Position numbers and translations under genes: made by a program. Below, piece after piece: positions 62,151-64,000 of a stretch of 64,000 nt of DNA; the first letter of the stretch is position 1, and every line of letters begins with the position of its first letter. The notes under the pieces are model-generated. The model saw only the letters and a list, made by a program, of their open reading frames with translations. It was not told the origin of the DNA and ran no database searches. Source of the stretch: M55B112 sp040903745 (GTDB lineage Bacteria; Bacteroidota; Bacteroidia; Bacteroidales; GCA-2748055); the NCBI GenBank assembly GCA_040903745.1, contig JBBDUV010000094.1:21433-85432 (forward strand), in the 5' to 3' direction.

Positions 62151-62401
62151 ATCAGTTGGAAAAGGATAGAGCTGAGGTTTTATTAGGATACTGAGATGGT
62201 AAAGGCCACGGCGCGGGAACAAAGGGTGACATATTTTTCGAAACTATTGTATACAAGCCTGAAATTCCGTAATATTGCAATCCGAAATTCCGGAGCATAA
62301 CCAGACCGGGATTTTCAGGGAAGAGAATCCGTGGTATGAGGTCGGGATGCTGGAAACACATACCGGTAACACCTCCCCCGGAAGAATAGTAGACATTTTT
62401 A
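62151..62401. other. Spacer with a degenerate copy of the helicase 3' end
   Basis: Positions 62194-62223 repeat 62122-62151, the last codons of the helicase gene, with 4 mismatches in 30 bp and an offset of 72 bp, a multiple of three. The flanking 30-40 bp also look alike. This suggests a small tandem duplication after which the downstream copy decayed. No other gene is seen. Confidence 0.5.
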
Positions 62402-62475
62402 GGGCCCATAGCTCAGCTGGTTAGAGCACCTGACTCATAATCAGGGGGTCGCTGGTTCGAGCCCAGCTGGGCCCA
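62402..62475 (+). tRNA. tRNA-Ile (anticodon CAU, lysidine-modified type)
   Basis: A complete 74-nt cloverleaf. The acceptor stem GGGCCCA/TGGGCCC is perfect, D arm GCTC/GAGC, anticodon stem CCTGA/TCAGG with loop CTCATAA (anticodon CAT), T stem GCTGG/CCAGC with loop TTCGAGC. The 3' CCA is not encoded in full. The anticodon would suggest Met, but the body resembles E. coli ileX rather than initiator or elongator Met, so Ile for AUA codons (after lysidine modification by TilS) is favoured. Confidence 0.9.
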
Positions 62476-62477
62476 CC

Positions 62478-62520
62478 TCCGCCCGCCGAAGCTTTATGCG
62501 TAGGCGGGCTCTTTTGTTTT
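62478..62520 (+). terminator. Rho-independent terminator after tRNA-Ile, copy 1
   Basis: GCCCGCC/GGCGGGC is a 7-bp GC-only stem (62481-62487 and 62503-62509) with a 15-nt loop, followed by TCTTTTGTTTT. The structure is a textbook intrinsic terminator placed 3 bp after the tRNA. Confidence 0.8.
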
Positions 62521-62633
62521 AATTAACACATGGTTTTCTTATTTGATACTTGAAGCGTGCGGGGGTGGACGGAACCCACTCCGCCCGCCGAAGCTTTATG
62601 CGTAGGCGGGCTCTTTTGTTTTAATTAACACAT

Positions 62634-62733
62634 NNNNNNNNNNNNNNNNNNNNNNNNNNNNNNNNNNNNNNNNNNNNNNNNNNNNNNNNNNNNNNNNNNN
62701 NNNNNNNNNNNNNNNNNNNNNNNNNNNNNNNNN
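62634..62733. other. Assembly gap, exactly 100 N
   Basis: The run is exactly 100 long, the usual placeholder for a gap of unknown size. The sequence on its left ends at the end of a 54-bp block, and on its right begins with the second block. Filling one unit requires 26 bp; further copies would add multiples of 102 bp. Confidence 0.9.
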
Positions 62734-62852
62734 TGCGGGGGTGGACGGAACCCACTCCGCCCGCCGAAGCTTTATGCGTAGGCGGGCTTTTTTTTTCATC
62801 CCTTCCAATATGATATTTACCCTCTTCAACACATATACCATTAAAAACTACT

Positions 62853-63089
62853 ATGGAATATGCCTACTTATTAAAATGTTCCGATAATTCTATTTACACC
62901 GGACATACTCAAAATCTTGAGGAAAGGCTCAAGAGGCATAATAAAGGTGAAAACACCTATACAAAATACAGACTGCCGGTTGAATTAATTTTTTATGCTG
63001 CGTTTGCAGATAAATATAAAACAATTGCTTTTGAGAAATACCTGAAAAGTGGTTCCGGCAGGGCCTTTGCGAAGAGACATTTGTATTGA
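62853..63089 (+). CDS. Small GIY-YIG domain protein
   Basis: A stand-alone GIY-YIG protein of 78 residues, in the YhbQ-like group. The start 'MEYAYLLKCSDNSIYTGHTQ' holds the YxY...IYTG motif, 'ERLKRHNKG' the conserved Arg/His, and 'AFEKYLKSGSGRAFAKRH' the metal-binding Glu. Small proteins of this group probably cleave DNA but their roles are poorly known. They are frequent, and often duplicated, in Bacteroidota. Confidence 0.9.
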   Translation: MEYAYLLKCSDNSIYTGHTQNLEERLKRHNKGENTYTKYRLPVELIFYAAFADKYKTIAFEKYLKSGSGRAFAKRHLY

Positions 63090-63432
63090 GAGCATAATTA
63101 CTTACAATTTATTTTGTAGGTGGTTTTTGTATGGTGCCAGTTTGGCGCCAGAATTCAAATAAATATCCGTTTAGTGGAAAAACCGAATCTGTTGATCATG
63201 TCAAGCCGATTTGGATTGACCACCTTATCATTCAGAAAAATAGATACTTGCATTAAAATCAATATTCCGGCGCCAGGTGGGCAATGTCTCCGTTTTTTCC
63301 AATCTGAACACAAAACCCATTTTTGTCCATCTTTACTCGAAAAATGAACACAGTTAGGTTTCGTTTACAAAAAATGGACGTATATTTGCAGCATGTTCAT
63401 AAATAGACTTAAACTGGACAAATCGCTAGGAT
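63090..63432. other. Spacer before the Fic gene
   Basis: About 340 bp. It contains the palindrome TGGCGCCA (63142-63149), a TAnnTTTG element at 63381-63388, and an inverted repeat CCATTTTTGT / ACAAAAAATGG (about 63318-63327 and 63367-63377) that could be an operator. A 75-codon frame over 63120-63347 has no family features. Confidence 0.4.
63381..63388 (+). promoter_or_regulatory. TAnnTTTG -7 element before the Fic gene
   Basis: TATATTTG followed by CAG, 44 bp before ATG 63433. A TTTC at 63359-63362, 18 bp upstream, is close to the -33 TTTG. Confidence 0.5.
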
Positions 63433-64000
63433 ATGTTTGACAGATCGAAACCTTTCAACGTTATTTCGGCTCTACCACCAAGTGCAGAGATCGAAAATGA
63501 TCCCGAAATATTAAAAAAGTTAGTTTCTGCATCAAGAGCATTGGCTACAGTAGATGGAAATATAAATCGCTTACCAAATCCTCTGATGTTAGTAAATACA
63601 ATTGCTCTTCAAGAAGCTAAAACTTCCACTGAGATAGAGAATATATTCACAACCAATGATGAACTCTATAAAGCAGTTTCTGATTCGGTTAAGGAACGAA
63701 ATGCAAATCCTGCAACAAAAGAGGTACTAAAGTACAGAGAAGCACTGTGGACAGGATATAACCTTATACGGGAAACAGGAAAAATAGATCACAAAATAAT
63801 CATTGGGATCTATCAGAAAATAAAAGAAACCAATAGTTCATACAGACCTCCACAAGCTAACGTTGTAATTCGAAGAGGACAGAGTGAATTTAGATCAGGA
63901 GAGATTGTATATACTCCACCAAGAGGCGAAGGACTGGTCGAAAACTTAATGGATAATCTGATCCAATACTTAAATGATAATGAGAAATACAAGCTTGATC
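63433..64000 (+). CDS. Fic-family protein, N-terminal part
   Basis: Fic proteins transfer AMP or other groups to hydroxyl residues of target proteins. The 189 visible codons start 'MFDRSKPFNVISALPPSAEI'. An inhibitory motif, (S/T)xxxE(G/N), is present as 'STEIEN' (Ser65, Glu69, Asn70), so this is class II Fic with an N-terminal autoinhibitory helix. The dimerisation/N-terminal domain with 'SYRPPQANVVIRRG' follows. The catalytic HPFxxGNGR motif lies beyond the window. A neighbouring antitoxin is not seen. Confidence 0.88.
   Translation, partial: MFDRSKPFNVISALPPSAEIENDPEILKKLVSASRALATVDGNINRLPNPLMLVNTIALQEAKTSTEIENIFTTNDELYKAVSDSVKERNANPATKEVLKYREALWTGYNLIRETGKIDHKIIIGIYQKIKETNSSYRPPQANVVIRRGQSEFRSGEIVYTPPRGEGLVENLMDNLIQYLNDNEKYKLD

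Larger units (their letters stand above)
62478..62800. repeat. Tandem repeat, 102-bp unit, broken by an assembly gap
   Basis: A 54-bp block (terminator plus an AATTAACACAT tail) occurs at 62478-62531 and again at 62580-62633; its first part recurs at 62756-62787. The spacing of copies 1 and 2 is 102 bp. A second block, TGCGGGGGTGGACGGAACCC, precedes copy 2 and also copy 3. Between the second and third copies lie 100 N. The unit is therefore 54 + 26 + 22 bp. Confidence 0.8.

Noticed and set aside
61152..62222. 356-codon frame antisense to the helicase
   Set aside because: Rich in Leu, Arg, His and Pro, as expected from the complement of a GC-rich gene; the helicase motifs are on the plus strand.
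62402..62475. tRNA-Met reading of the CAU anticodon
   Set aside because: The T arm and acceptor resemble the lysidine-type tRNA-Ile; a TilS identity check would decide.
62402..62850. tRNA-linked att site of an integrated element
   Set aside because: The repeats contain the terminator, not the tRNA 3' end, and no integrase is present within the window.
63120..63347. 75-codon frame before the Fic gene
   Set aside because: No recognisable domain and no ribosome-binding context; the Fic regulatory region overlaps its surroundings.
1..64000. CRISPR arrays, insertion sequences, prophage genes
   Set aside because: No regularly spaced repeats, transposases, integrases or phage structural genes were found.

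Overview
The window is a chromosomal segment from a member of the Bacteroidota, most likely near the Bacteroidales/Marinilabiliales. The evidence is the set of phylum-typical genes (DUF4271 and DUF4292 proteins, EnvC-like LytM protein, BIG_5-type lipoprotein, DksA-like protein without its zinc cysteines, the long form of IspG, a bacterial alpha-2-macroglobulin) and repeated TAnnTTTG promoter elements, the Bacteroidota -7 motif, just upstream of genes. Several of these elements also decide start codons. Almost everything is core housekeeping, tightly packed, with many 1-20 bp overlaps. No prophage, insertion sequence or CRISPR array is visible. No complete undescribed multi-gene system can be supported.

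Layout. 1-2.8 kb: alpha-2-macroglobulin-type lipoprotein running off the left edge, with an apparent frameshift near its start. 3.1-5.2 kb: rnpA, hemD and a DUF4271 gene (minus). 5.6-7.3 kb: S41 protease (plus). 7.3-10.8 kb: ArsR regulator, queD, polA (minus). 11.2-12.1 kb: polyprenyl diphosphate synthase. 12.2-24.9 kb: a long minus-strand series with an epimerase, flippase, dut, TPR protein, DUF4292 lipoprotein, EnvC-like protein, anti-sigma-type ATPase, ybeY, mnmG, ade and uvrC. Two ParB-type parS palindromes lie between mnmG and ade. 25-26.7 kb: cyclophilin and pheS. 26.7-31.3 kb: osmC, a 56-residue membrane protein with its own terminator, ruvB, a large MORN-type protein and nadA. 31.8-34.4 kb: rpiB, Rrf2 regulator, VanZ and hemW. 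34.4-38.2 kb: coiled-coil membrane protein, a CDF/ZIP metal transporter pair and lgt. 38.3-45.4 kb: BIG_5 lipoprotein, ROK kinase, universal stress protein, ispD, Omp85-like protein and an orphan histidine kinase. 45.4-57.1 kb: ispG, cysS, rnr, TetR regulator, a fragment of a glycerophosphodiesterase gene, a DUF502 protein, lspA, DksA-like and ileS. 57.4-62.2 kb: HAD phosphatase, M28 peptidase fused to a beta-barrel, and a Pif1/RecD-like helicase. 62.4-62.8 kb: tRNA-Ile(CAU) followed by a 102-bp tandem repeat interrupted by exactly 100 N. 62.9-64 kb: a GIY-YIG protein and the start of a Fic gene.

How the genes work together. Envelope biogenesis dominates: lgt and lspA process lipoproteins, the EnvC-like protein would activate amidases, and the flippase, Omp85-like, DUF4292, TPR and BIG_5 proteins act at the envelope. 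The MEP isoprenoid route is represented by ispD and ispG, with a polyprenyl synthase downstream. Translation and RNA maturation are covered by rnpA, mnmG, ybeY, rnr, pheS, ileS, cysS and a tRNA. Repair and replication are covered by polA, uvrC, ruvB, dut and the helicase. Points worth a second look are the parS pair, the frameshifted macroglobulin, the peptidase-barrel fusion, the tandem terminator repeats at the assembly gap, and two gene remnants (glycerophosphodiesterase tail; duplicated helicase tail).
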